64,000 nt of DNA from Emergomyces orientalis (Eukaryota; Ascomycota; Eurotiomycetes; Onygenales; Ajellomycetaceae). The translations under genes and the position numbers were made by a program. A model generated the notes under the pieces. That model made no database searches and had not been told where the DNA came from. It worked only from the letters and a program-made list of their open reading frames with translations. Below are positions 46,128 to 57,086 of the stretch, in pieces. Location: positions 248,001 through 312,000 of the forward strand of contig MOWL01000003.1 in assembly GCA_002110485.1 (NCBI GenBank), given 5' to 3'. Each line of letters opens with the position of its first letter. Position 1 is the first letter of the stretch.

Positions 46128-48166
46128 TATTATTATTTCTACACCACTTAATCACAAGGATATGTGGGGCTCTGCTTAATATACAAAGTAAGAAAAACTC
46201 TGTGACAGACATGATCTATCACTGAACTAAAAACTCTCTGATCTTCAGATCTATTTCACTTTTTAACATCTTCAAAATACTGTGAAGCAGTCACAGCTGC
46301 TCTTAGAGAAAGAAATGTCTCACATCAAAAAGAAAGACAAGATCACTCACAACTACTCTCAGTAATGAATATTCAACATAGAAAATCTCTCACTGAAAGT
46401 GTCTGTCACTCTTTATGTCTTCGCCTGCCCTGTCTCTCACTCAGAGCTTTGACCAGAGTGAACTGTTCAAGAATACCCTGTTTCAATCATTATATGATCA
46501 ATTTGCACAGTCATCTCTTATTCACTCTTTCTTCATGTTCCAACTTCGCTTGCTCTGTGCTGAATCATGTGCAGTGCACCATCACATGAAGCACAGTTTC
46601 ATGCTCATATCCACATGGGCACTCTGGTGTGGGAAAATCTGGCACTTTTCTTCTATGTAAAAATGCTGCCAGGCCTGTCTTGCCTGTGTGTAGTTGAACT
46701 ATTAGTGAGCTTCAAGCCTTGCTCAGGCCCTCATGTCACTTTAACTGCTTGATGTCTGAGGGTCTGTCAAACAGTTCTTCTCATAGTGTAGTGTGTGCTC
46801 TTCAAATATTATGTCATCTAATTACTGATTTCTTTCATACTCATCTTTTGAAGAATTAATTAGTTAGATAATTTAATTAACTCTCTCTCTCTCTGTACTG
46901 TTTTGCTTCTCTCACTCACTGCACACTTCATTTCTGCTGCATTTTTACTGAATGCAGCACAGTTTTCACTGATATCACATGTCTGCTTTCTTTACACTGA
47001 AGTCTGATTCTGATCTGTATATATACTTACTGTATCTGTTTCATGACTTCTGTTTCTCTAAGTCATTCAGTTACTTTAGTCATCATTTCATCAAGATACA
47101 CACTTATTGGCAGTGTAAATGTTTCAGCTTTCAGCAAGATGATTGATGTTGCTCTATAGACTTCTGCTATAATATACAGACATTCATTTTGAATCTTCTC
47201 CAGATCTTTTAACAGCTGGCGCTGTTGTCAAGGCTCTTGTTGAGTTGCCTGCGGTTGATGCCATGCCAGCACATTATATGTGATAGCTGGCCTGATCACA
47301 GCATTGTAGACTCTATGGGCTTGCTGAAGAGAGAGGCCCCATGTTGACTGTGTGATCTGTGTGAGAGCTTCTATTTATGATTTTAATCTGTTTATAACTC
47401 TGTTTATATGATCTCATCATCTCAGCTTGAAATCAAGTCATACTTCTAGCATCTGCATTTTCTTCTGTGGTGGTATTTCTCGCTGTGATAGTTGTAGTGA
47501 CTGTTTCAGATTAAACCTTGTGCATGCTTGAGTGAAGTGCATAAGTTCATACTTTTATAATATGAAGATTGCTTCATGTCTGTCCACTCAATGTACACAT
47601 TCAGCATGCACTTGTGCTAGTTGTGCGCAGTTTGCCTCAGTGGAGTTGCTGTAAGCCAGAATATTGATATCATCCACAAATTCTATACAGCTGACTGACT
47701 TGTTGTGTGATGAGTAGATGCACAGCAGCTTCTCATTATAAAAAAGAAATAGAATGAGTGATAGTGATGATTTCTGTAAAATATCTGTGTTTATACTGAA
47801 GATCTCTGTCTTCTGCTCATTAAATACTAGTGTGATTCTGCAATCTTGTATGAATGAATCAATTTATTCAGTCAGATGTCTGAGTAGTTCTTTCATTTTA
47901 AGAATGTGAATCAAGCATCTTCTGAGCACTCTGTCATATGCTTTAGAGATATTCAGTGATAACACTGATGACACTGCTTTCTGCTTCTTTCATACTGTGT
48001 GAATTTGTGTTAGCAGTAGTGCAAGTACTGTCTCAGTGAAGCACTCACTGCATGTCTTCATCTGTTGAGCTGACAACATTTCATGACTCTCTGTGAGATG
48101 TCTTATTTCTCTTACTGTTGCAGTCTCAATAATTTTTTCTACAGTGTCTAGCAGTGCTATACGCAA
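46097..48166 (-). mobile_element. Decayed Tad1-like LINE remnant (GC-richer family), 3' part, minus strand
   Basis: On the minus strand this segment matches the 3' half of the element at 59.2-64 kb. For example, 47,990-48,165 encodes RIALLDTVEKIIETATVREI and RHLTESHEMLSAQQM, against PIALLDTLGKIVEAATAKEI and RSLAEKHGMLSAQQM in the other copy. Its 46,590-46,640 stretch corresponds to the CPCGYEHET tail. The low-coordinate end is an (ATT)n tract (46,097-46,138), consistent with an (AAT)n 3' tail. The frame is destroyed by many stops and the sequence is shifted strongly to A/T. It stops abruptly at about 48,166, where the AT-rich LINE begins, so it was interrupted by that insertion. Confidence 0.8.
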
Positions 48167-49840
48167 AAACGCTTTCCCCTGAACCAGCCCAATTCCTCGA
48201 ATTAGAAGACGAAAAGACATCCATTTGAAAGCTCTTGTTTGAGAAAGCAATTTATTCACTTTTTATTAAAATTGAGCGCGAGTTGATGAAGCTATTGAGG
48301 AAAACATGTTTGTGACCTCTAAGGGGAAAGAAAATCACACTTCATCACATAACTTCATCAGTTTCGGCCCAATTTACATAGAATTTTGATAGAAGCTAGA
48401 ACAAACCAGATATTATAACTGTCTCAATTTTGAATTCATTCTGACCATCTCTTTCTGAACAATTCATTGTCAAAATCTGTGTGAAAACTCTGATTGATTT
48501 TCATGTTTCTTTACACCAGTGTCAAGTCTTTTCCCTGTACCGCCCTACCTCGCCCGGCAGAAAAGTGACAAAAAAATACCTCAGCACAGATCACATGTGA
48601 TCTACTCTTCAATCAGAAATTCCCCGAAACCTACCCTCTCTACAAAACGGAATGAGAAAAAGTGGAAATATCAGTGTTTAAAAAATAGCTTGGTCCCTGC
48701 AAGTAATATATATACATACTTGTATATATATATATTATTATATAAGAAAATAGTACAGATTTAGTCTGTTGATTCTTCATTTGCATACTCATCTGTGTGA
48801 CTTAATAAATTACATTTATTAAGAGCTATCTAGTAAAATATATGAGATTAATTTGAATAGAAAAGGAAATCTATTCAGTATTAATTCATATTGATATTTC
48901 AGGAATACAATCTTGATTTGAGGTGGGGCCTATTTCAAGCAGAAATTTTGAGAAGCTTTTTAAATTGAAAAAGACAAAATTTGCAAGAGTTAGAGTGTTT
49001 TTCTTGATTTAGCTCTGAGTAAATAAATCAAGAAAATTCTACACAAATTCATATTTCTTTACTTCAGTGACTGATTCAGTTTTTGAAAATAATCTCAATT
49101 TTGAGCTGCATACTTGATATGTGGGGAGAAGTTTAGAATATTGAATATTTCTGAATAGTTTTTATCAATTTCTCTGCAAAAAATTGATTTATTTTGTCAG
49201 TTTTTCTTTCAAAAACTGTCATTTCAATTGAATAATTTATTATTCATTGAAATCAATTCTTTTCTCTTCATTTTGTAGCACAAGAAAGAAGTCTGTGAAG
49301 ATTTAATTGATTTATCTTTAAAAATCAATATTAGTTTATTAGATTCTCTTGAAAAATCTAATCTAGATACTATTTCTAGTAGAAAAAATAGCAAAAATCT
49401 GAGAATACTATTTAATTTGACTAATTATCTAATATACTCAAAGAAATCATGAATAACTCACCTCAATCTGTGAACATGATGACTCCATGCAAAAATAGAA
49501 ATAATTTCATAGAAACTGTTTCTGAAATTGAGATTTTGAAGAAAAGAAAAAAAGAAGAAATAGACAGACACAAAGTAGATGAAGTGAAAAATCTACAAAA
49601 AATAGCTAATAAACTATATAAACAGTGCATGTATGAAGAAAATGAAGAAATTCTTCTTATTCTGCATTCACAAGCAAGACAACTGAATGAAATTATTAAG
49701 TTTAAACTTAATATTTCTTCAAATCTGAAAATAGTTTTGAAAAAAACTGAAAAATCTGTATCTCAAAAAATCTCTTCTGAATCTCTTTCAAAAGAAAACA
49801 CTGAAAATGAGACAAAAATCTATACTCAAGCTCTCAATAG
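48167..49840 (+). mobile_element. Older AT-rich LINE copy, left (5') part, split by a later insertion
   Basis: 5' UTR (about 48,167-49,448) and the first 130 codons of ORF1 (49,449-49,840) of the AT-rich family. It is collinear and highly similar to 49,857-51,535 of the full-length copy. It ends exactly at the target site AGCTCTCAATAG (49,829-49,840). The open frame that seems to run on to 49,895 crosses into the next element and is chimeric. Many differences from the full-length copy are G-to-A or C-to-T in this copy (for example GCTGATGAGC to GCTAATAAAC). Its continuation is at 57,087. Confidence 0.88.
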
Positions 49841-51139
49841 CCGGGCACAGGACAGCCAACGCTTTCCCCCGAACCAGCCCAATTCTTCGAATTAGAAGAC
49901 GAAAAGACATCCATTTGAAAGCTCTTGTTTGAGAAAGCAATTTATTCACTTTTTATTAAAATTGAGCGCGAGTTGGTGAAGCTATTGAGGAAAACGTGTT
50001 TGCAACCCCTAAGGGGAAAGAAAATCACACTTCATCACATAACATCATCAGTTTCGGCCCAATTTACATAGAATTTTGATAGAAGCTAGAACAAACCAGA
50101 TATTACAACTGTCTCAATTTTGAATTCATTCCGACCATCTCTTTCTGAACAATTCATTGTCAAAACCTGTGTGAAAACTCTGATTGATTTTCATGTTCCT
50201 TTGCACCAGTGCCAAGTCTTTTCCCTGTACCGCCCTACCTCGCCCGGCAGAAAAGTGACAAAAAAATACCTCAGCACAGATCACACGTGACCTACCCTTC
50301 AATCAGAAATTCCCCGGAACCTACCCTCTCTACAAAACGGAACGAGAAAAAGTGGAAATATCAGTGTTTAAAAAAATAGCTTGGTCCCTGCAAGTAATAT
50401 ATATACATACTTGTATATATATATATTATTATATAAGAAAATAGTACAGATTTAGTCTGTTGATTCTTCATTTGCATACTCATCTGTGTGACTTAATAAA
50501 TTACATTTATTAAGAGCTATCTAGTAAAATATATGAGATTAATTTGAATAGAAAAGGAAATCTATTCAGTATTAATTCATATTGATATTTCAGGAATACA
50601 ATCTTGATTTGAGGTGGGGCCTATTTCAAGCAGAAATTTTGAGAAGCTTTTTAAATTGAAAAAGACAAAATTTGCAAGAGTTAGAGTGTTTTTCTTGATT
50701 TAGCTCTGAGTAAATAAATCAAGAAAATTCTACACAAATTCATATTTCTTTACTTCAGTGACTGATTCAGTTTTTGAAAATAATCTCAATTTTGAGCTGC
50801 ATACTTGATATGTGGGGAGAAGTTTAGAATATTGAATATTTCTGAATAGTTTTTATCAATTTCTCTGCAAAAAATTGATTTATTTTGTCAGTTTTTCTTT
50901 CAAAAACTGTCATTTCAATTGAATAATTTATTATTCATTGAAATCAATTCTTTTCTCTTCATTTTGTAGCACAAGAAAGAAGTCTGTGAAGATTTAATTG
51001 ATTTATCTTTAAAAATCAATATTAGTTTATTAGATTCTCTTGAAAAATCTAATCTAGATACTATTTCTAGTAGAAAAAATAGCAAAAATCTGAGAATACT
51101 ATTTAATTTGACTAATTATCTAATATACTCAAAGAAATC

Positions 51140-52702
51140 ATGAATAACTCACCTCAATCTGTGAACATGATGACTCCATGCAAAAATAGAAATAATTTCA
51201 TAGAAACTGTTTCTGAAATTGAGATTTTGAAGAAAAGGAAAAAAGAAGAAATAGACAGACACAAAGTAGATGAAGTGAAAAATCTACAAAAAATAGCTGA
51301 TGAGCTATATAAACAGTGCATGTATGAAGAAAATGAAGAAATTCTTCTTATTCTGCATTCACAAGCAAGACAACTGAATGAAATTATTAAGTTTAAACTT
51401 AATATTTCTTCAAATCTGAAGATAGTTTTGAAAAAAACTGAAAAATCTGTATCTCAAAAAATCTCTTCTGAATCTCTTTCAAAAGAAAACACTGAAAATG
51501 AGACAAAAACCTATGCTCAAGCTCTCAATAGCTCACAAAATATTGAAAAAGAAAAACAGCTGAAAAAAGCAGAAAAAATTTTCTCATTAGTTGAGAAAAA
51601 AGAACAAAGAAAAGCTCAAAAAGAGATTAAATTTCTTGAATCAAAAAAACAGAGACTGATTTTAAAAGTTAGTGATAGAGCTATCTTTGAAAAATCTATT
51701 CTAAATGATTCTAAGTTCATTTTTGAACTTAGAAACAAAATCAATCAAAACTTTCATTTTGAAACTCAAAATGAAGAATTCAAGCCAGTTATCTCATCAA
51801 TTGAAACCTCTTTTCTGGGAAATTCAATTGTAATTACTGCTATGCCAGATTTCAGCTCTGAATATCTAATTCAAAATGAAAACTGCTGGAAAGAGATAGT
51901 TCAAAAAGCTCTCTCTATTGAAGTTTCATGTGAAAAAGATGAGAAATGGGGAAAATTTGTATTACATGATATTCCAGTTGAAATCTTTGATCATGAAGAA
52001 GGCATGATAAATTTGAAAGAAGAAATTGAAATATATAATTCAATTTCTTTGAAAAAAACCCCAATTTGGCTCAATTCTTATGAGCAAAGACAAAGAAATC
52101 AAAATGCTTCAGTTTTAATTACTACAAATACAATAGAACAGTCAAAACGACAGTATATTATAATTGCAGGATTGAAAATGAAAGTATTTGAATTCAAAGA
52201 TTCAAGAGAGAATATTAAATCTCAAATTCAATGCTCAAACTGTCAGAAACATGGACACTTTGCAAATACTTGTAAAAGAAATTCTAAATGTCAGTTTTGT
52301 GCTTTAGATCACAAAACAAATGAACATTCTTGCAACACATGTAGAAAAATAGGTGAAATCTGCAATCACACTGAAATCAAATGCAGTAATTGCTATGAAA
52401 AGCACACATCTATTTCAAAAGATTGTATTTTCATTTTCAAGAAAAAGTCTTTCAATAAAGATGTGAAATGGAGAAAAGAAACTCAAAATACAGAGAAAAT
52501 AGATAAAACTACAAAAAGAAGAAATTCTCAAATGTCTATTTCTTCTGAGTCAAATTCTTTTTCAAAAAATAGACAGATCTTAAACCCTGTTACACCTATA
52601 AAAATGAGAAAAGATAAAGAAAATCTCATTTCTATGAAAGCAGTAGAAGTTCCAGCTCTGAATACAGATAATAGATATAATCTATTACCTGATTCAGAAT
52701 AA
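51140..52702 (+). CDS. LINE ORF1 protein (Gag-like, zinc-knuckle RNA-binding)
   Basis: 520 aa. The N-terminal 200 residues are Lys/Glu-rich coiled coil. A region at about 200-330 precedes the Cys/His segment at about 365-435: CSNCQKHGHFANTC (C-x2-C-x4-H-x4-C), then CQFCALDHKTNEHSC and a further CSNCYEKHTSISKDC. This is the usual ORF1 architecture of Tad1/I-clade LINEs, where the protein coats element RNA and carries it to the nucleus. The C-terminus (EVPALNTDNRYNLLPDSE) resembles the conserved end of such proteins. ORF1 and ORF2 are in the same frame, separated by a single TAA with no other stop in the 33 nt before the ORF2 Met. Confidence 0.92.
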   Translation: MNNSPQSVNMMTPCKNRNNFIETVSEIEILKKRKKEEIDRHKVDEVKNLQKIADELYKQCMYEENEEILLILHSQARQLNEIIKFKLNISSNLKIVLKKTEKSVSQKISSESLSKENTENETKTYAQALNSSQNIEKEKQLKKAEKIFSLVEKKEQRKAQKEIKFLESKKQRLILKVSDRAIFEKSILNDSKFIFELRNKINQNFHFETQNEEFKPVISSIETSFLGNSIVITAMPDFSSEYLIQNENCWKEIVQKALSIEVSCEKDEKWGKFVLHDIPVEIFDHEEGMINLKEEIEIYNSISLKKTPIWLNSYEQRQRNQNASVLITTNTIEQSKRQYIIIAGLKMKVFEFKDSRENIKSQIQCSNCQKHGHFANTCKRNSKCQFCALDHKTNEHSCNTCRKIGEICNHTEIKCSNCYEKHTSISKDCIFIFKKKSFNKDVKWRKETQNTEKIDKTTKRRNSQMSISSESNSFSKNRQILNPVTPIKMRKDKENLISMKAVEVPALNTDNRYNLLPDSE

Positions 52703-52735
52703 AAGAAACACAGCTTCAATTTATTCCTTTTGTAC

Positions 52736-55700
52736 ATGTTTACTACACAAAACAATAATAAAAAGAAGAAAAAAACTATCAAAAATGCTTCAAAAATAAC
52801 TTTTATTCAAAACAATGTTGATAGAAATAAAGATGCTATCTATTCATGCTTACAGATAGGCTTTGAAGAGCAAACTGACTTCATTCTATTACAAGAGCCA
52901 AATTTTGATATAGAACAACAATTTATAATTTCTCATTCAAGCTATCACTGCTTTTTACCAGAGAAATCAGATGTAAAAGCAAGAGTTGTGATATATGCAA
53001 GAAAAAGATCAAGATTTCAATTCAATATAAAAAGTAATTATATATCTAATTCTGATATTCTAGTTGGAGATATTATAGATACAAGAAATCAATTTGACAG
53101 TATTCAATTGATAAATATTTATAATGAAAAATCACTGAAGGTAAATGATAATTCATGGACAGTTGACAGAGAACTGCTGAATTTAAGTCCAGAAAAAAAT
53201 GCTATTATATGTGGTGATTTCAATGCACATCATATATGGTGGAATTCTGAACGTGATTATTCAATAAGATCAGAGAAAATAGTAGAGTGGGCTCTACAAC
53301 ATGAATTAGATATTATAAATGAAATTGATAGACAGACCTTCTTTAGAAACAACTTAATGAAGAAATCAATCATAGACTTAACCTTTCTATCAAAAAATTT
53401 GATTGAAAACAAGATCTATAATTGGTTTATTAATTCAGAAGAAACATCAGGATCTGCTCATGAAGTTATTCAATTTAATATTGAAATTGATGAAAAGGAA
53501 ACATGTGAGAATCCTCTACTATCAAATCAATATAATTTTGAAAAAGCTGAATGGTCTGAAATCAATAAGAGAATTGAAGATTTAAAATTTGAAAAAAAAG
53601 AAGAATTATCAAATTGGAATGAAAAGACAATAATAACAGATATAATGCTAGAAAGTAGAACTAATATAATAACTGAAATTATATTAGAAAGCATTAAAAA
53701 CTTTATACCAAAGAAAAAGCTCTCAGAATTCTCAAAACCTTGGTGGTCAGAAGAAATAACAGAAAAAAGAAAAAATCTAGCAAAAATAAAAAAAGAATGG
53801 AAAGAGAATATCATATCTTATGAAGAATATAAAAGAATAAGAAATGAATATTTCACATTAATTAAAAAAGCTAAAACTAGCTGCTGGAATAAATTTCTTG
53901 AGAATGCACAGGGAAAAGAAATATTTAAAGCTTTTAAATATACAAAGTCTAAATCTGTTGCAAAGCTTCCATCTCTAAAATATAAAATAGAAAATGAGGA
54001 ATATATTGCTCATTCTTTTGAACAAAAATGTCAGGCTTTTATGAAAATTCTATTTCAAAAACCACCTCAATCTGAACAATATAGTTCAATATGTGAATAT
54101 ATTGAAGATTCAAGATGGGCTTGGCCAGATCTATCTAGAAATGAACTTGAAACTGCTGTTTTTACAAGTTCTACAAAAACAGCTGCAGGACCTGATACTA
54201 TAAATCATTTAATCATTCAAAAAGTCTTTCATTCTCTGAAAAATGAATTATTTGAATTATTCTCTCAACTAATGAAGAATGGGTATCACCCTGAATGCTG
54301 GAGACAAGCAACTGGTATAGTTCTTGCAAAACCAAATAGAAAAGCTACTATGCCAAAGTCTTATAGAATTATATCACTTTTGAATTGCTTGGGAAAAATT
54401 CTTGAAAAAATAATAGCAACAAGATTATCATATCTAGGCTCAATCACTGATTTATTATATAATGATCAAATGGGTGGCAGAAAACAGAATTCTGCAATAG
54501 ATACAGTTTTATCAATAATTCATGATATTCAAATGGCAAAAAATGAAGGCTTAGTTACAACAGCTGCTTTTATTGATATAAAAGGTGCTTTTGATCATGT
54601 TTCAAAGAATAAGCTAATAATTATTCTTCAAGAGATGAAACTACCAAAAGCATTAATAAAGTGGGTTATATGTTTTATGTCAAAAAGATATATTCAACTA
54701 CTTTTTGACTCATTAAAGCAAGATATTACTGAAATTGAAATAGGAGTTCCTCAGGGGTCTCCAGTCTCACCAATTCTATTTGCTATATATACAAAAAATC
54801 TATTCAAAGATAGAGAAATGGAGATAGTGAGATCTCCTAGCTATGTTGATGATATAGGTCTGATTTTCAGCTCAAGAACAATAAAAGAAAATTGTGAAAA
54901 TATTGAAAAAGCTGCACAAGAGATATTTAATAGAGGAGATTTAAACCTAATTCAATTTGATATGGAAAAAACTGAATTAATTCACTTTTTTCCAAAAAGA
55001 TATGAAAAGGAAATAAGTTTAAATCTATTAAATCAAGAAATAAAGCCTAAATCAGTTGTAAGATGGCTAGGAATCTGGCTGGATTCAAAACTCAATTTTA
55101 AATCTCATATTCAAAAAAGAATGGCTCAAGCTGAAAGAGTTTTAAATAGTATAATACAACTTTCTAATACTGAAAGGGGTTTATCATTTCAAGCTATGAG
55201 ACAGCTATACATTGCATGTATAGCATCTATTTCTGATTATGGTGTTCAGATATGGTGGAAGAACCAGAAACACTTTATAGATAAGTTTCAAAAATTGCAG
55301 AATACAGCTTTAAGAAGAATTCTGGGAGCTTTCAAAACCTCTCCATGTAGAGCTATGGAAATAGAAGCTTCTATATCACCTCCTGAAATAAGATTTGAGA
55401 AGATATGCAAGAATTATGCACTGAGAATCATGAAAATGCCAGATATTCATTCAATTAGAAAAAGAATATCTACATCTTATCCTCCAATTCAATCTGGAAA
55501 TGACTTAGATTGGAATAGATATCTAGATTGGAATGAAAGTCAAGAAAATCAAGAAAATGAGAGAAATAGAAAAAAAATCCCTTCTCAACTATATAGAGTA
55601 TGCTCAATGATTAAAAATGAGTTCTCCTCATTAAATATTGAAAAGATTGAACACAAAAAGCTATATCCATGGAAAGAAAAACTAGGCTCAATGATTTCAA

Positions 55701-56683
55701 TTGAAATAAGCGCATTATCAAAACCAGAAGAAGCTGAGAATCATAGAAGAATAATAGAGAAAATTGATTTTAAAAAGTCAATTCTAATCTATTCAGATGG
55801 TTCAATGAATGAAAATAAAGGCCTAGGAGCTGGAATAGCATATACAGAAGATAATTACAAATATACATCAGATTCATGGAATATTGGAAATGAATGTGAA
55901 GTATTTGATGCTGAATTATATGCTATTATGAAAGCTTTTAAACTGATAGAAATAAAAGCTTCAAAAAGAAAAGATATGAAAGAAGCATGGATTTTTTCAG
56001 ATAGTCAAGCAGCTTTGAAAAGAATTCAAAAAAATGAAATTCATAATGGTCAAATGAATATAGAAGTAATTCTAAAGATATGCAAAAGAATTCAATTAAA
56101 ATATAAGACAAAGATATATCTGAGCTGGGTTCCTGCTCATATAAATATACATGGAAATGAGCTTGCTGATGAAGCAGCAAAGAAAGGAACAGAACTAAAT
56201 ATTGCAAGTTCAAAAATAGTTTCATGGTCTTTTATTAAAAGAAAGATAAAAGAGAATTGCTTAGAAAAATGGCATAAAATATGGGAAAAACAAAGAAAAA
56301 GTCCTCACTATCTTAGATTTGAAACTAAACCTAAATGGAAATCATGCTCTATTAAGTGCAAGAAGAAGCTTTTCTCCTCAATCATTCAATTGAAACTAGG
56401 TCATGGCTATTTCAAATCTTATTTGAAAAGAATATCTGATATTGAAAGTGAAAATTGTGAATATTGTGACTCTCTTGAAGACCCAGAACATATCTTAATG
56501 AATTGCTCATTAAATCAAGAACTTAGAGCTGAACTGAGATATAAATATAAGCTGAGAGAAATGAATATGAAACTACTATTTTCAACTGAAATAGGCAGTC
56601 AATATTTAATTGATTTTCTCAATGAAACTCAAATAGCTACTAGAAATCAATTCTATTTCAAAGATGAAAATATAAATGAATGA
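52736..56683 (+). CDS. LINE ORF2 polyprotein: endonuclease, reverse transcriptase, RNase H
   Basis: 1,315 aa from the first ATG. The APE-like endonuclease comes first (ITFIQNNVD, FILLQEPNF, ICGDFNAHHIWWN, IIDLTFLS), with GSAHEVI where the family has GSDHxxI. The RT follows, with motif A AAFIDIKGAFDHVS, motif B GVPQGSPVSPILF and motif C SYVDDIGLIF. RNase H is next (IYSDGSMNE, VFDAELYAIM, IFSDSQAAL, VPAHINIHGNELADEAAKKG), showing the D-E-D-D set. Last is a C-terminal CCHC-like motif (CEYCDSLEDPEHILMNC). The enzyme nicks target DNA and copies element RNA in place. Apart from the endonuclease Asp-to-Ala change, all catalytic residues I can find are present. Confidence 0.95.
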   Translation: MFTTQNNNKKKKKTIKNASKITFIQNNVDRNKDAIYSCLQIGFEEQTDFILLQEPNFDIEQQFIISHSSYHCFLPEKSDVKARVVIYARKRSRFQFNIKSNYISNSDILVGDIIDTRNQFDSIQLINIYNEKSLKVNDNSWTVDRELLNLSPEKNAIICGDFNAHHIWWNSERDYSIRSEKIVEWALQHELDIINEIDRQTFFRNNLMKKSIIDLTFLSKNLIENKIYNWFINSEETSGSAHEVIQFNIEIDEKETCENPLLSNQYNFEKAEWSEINKRIEDLKFEKKEELSNWNEKTIITDIMLESRTNIITEIILESIKNFIPKKKLSEFSKPWWSEEITEKRKNLAKIKKEWKENIISYEEYKRIRNEYFTLIKKAKTSCWNKFLENAQGKEIFKAFKYTKSKSVAKLPSLKYKIENEEYIAHSFEQKCQAFMKILFQKPPQSEQYSSICEYIEDSRWAWPDLSRNELETAVFTSSTKTAAGPDTINHLIIQKVFHSLKNELFELFSQLMKNGYHPECWRQATGIVLAKPNRKATMPKSYRIISLLNCLGKILEKIIATRLSYLGSITDLLYNDQMGGRKQNSAIDTVLSIIHDIQMAKNEGLVTTAAFIDIKGAFDHVSKNKLIIILQEMKLPKALIKWVICFMSKRYIQLLFDSLKQDITEIEIGVPQGSPVSPILFAIYTKNLFKDREMEIVRSPSYVDDIGLIFSSRTIKENCENIEKAAQEIFNRGDLNLIQFDMEKTELIHFFPKRYEKEISLNLLNQEIKPKSVVRWLGIWLDSKLNFKSHIQKRMAQAERVLNSIIQLSNTERGLSFQAMRQLYIACIASISDYGVQIWWKNQKHFIDKFQKLQNTALRRILGAFKTSPCRAMEIEASISPPEIRFEKICKNYALRIMKMPDIHSIRKRISTSYPPIQSGNDLDWNRYLDWNESQENQENERNRKKIPSQLYRVCSMIKNEFSSLNIEKIEHKKLYPWKEKLGSMISIEISALSKPEEAENHRRIIEKIDFKKSILIYSDGSMNENKGLGAGIAYTEDNYKYTSDSWNIGNECEVFDAELYAIMKAFKLIEIKASKRKDMKEAWIFSDSQAALKRIQKNEIHNGQMNIEVILKICKRIQLKYKTKIYLSWVPAHINIHGNELADEAAKKGTELNIASSKIVSWSFIKRKIKENCLEKWHKIWEKQRKSPHYLRFETKPKWKSCSIKCKKKLFSSIIQLKLGHGYFKSYLKRISDIESENCEYCDSLEDPEHILMNCSLNQELRAELRYKYKLREMNMKLLFSTEIGSQYLIDFLNETQIATRNQFYFKDENINE

Positions 56684-57086
56684 GAATCTGAAATGTTCTT
56701 TATAAAAACTGCTAGATATTATATAATATCTCACTATTTCTTTTGTGTTAGAGTCTGTCTTTTATTTCCTTTGTATTCATGTCATGAGTTATTTTGTCTA
56801 TCATTAATTTATTTTCTTTGTAATCACTTGAAAATTATATGAAAAAAAGAGAATATAAATAATCTTCAAAGATATTTATAAATAAATAAATAAAAAAAAG
56901 AAAAATCAATTTGCTGACTATTCTGGGCTGGAATTCAAGTATTGCAAGTGCTATTTGTTTGAAGAAAAAATGTATAGTAATTAGTGTTAAAGTTAGAAAA
57001 ATCCTGAGACTCTTTGAGTCTCAGGTAGATATCATAGTCTCTGACTGCATATATATCTATAATTGAAGAATAATAATAATAATAAT

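Larger units (their letters stand above)
49841..57086 (+). mobile_element. Full-length, apparently intact AT-rich Tad1-like LINE
   Basis: 7,246 bp: 5' UTR 49,841-51,139, ORF1 51,140-52,702, ORF2 52,736-56,683, 3' UTR to an (AAT)n tail at about 57,069-57,086. It is flanked by a perfect 12-bp duplication AGCTCTCAATAG (49,829-49,840 and 57,087-57,098), which marks target-primed reverse transcription. It lies inside ORF1 of an older copy of the same family. Both ORFs are open. The coding strand is strongly A-rich, and codon third positions are A/T, unlike the host genes at 22-34 kb. Confidence 0.93.

Noticed and set aside
46097..46138. (ATT)n tract as a CRISPR-like or independent microsatellite
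   Set aside because: Its position at the 3' end of the minus-strand LINE remnant makes it the element's (AAT)n tail. There is no CRISPR array anywhere in the window.
49449..49895. 148-codon ORF as a separate short gene
   Set aside because: Its first 130 codons are the truncated ORF1 of the older LINE. The last codons are read into the 5' end of the inserted full-length LINE.
48167..51139. Tandem duplicated 5' UTR as promoter monomers of one LINE
   Set aside because: The 12-bp duplication and the continuation of the left copy at 57,087 show a nested insertion instead.
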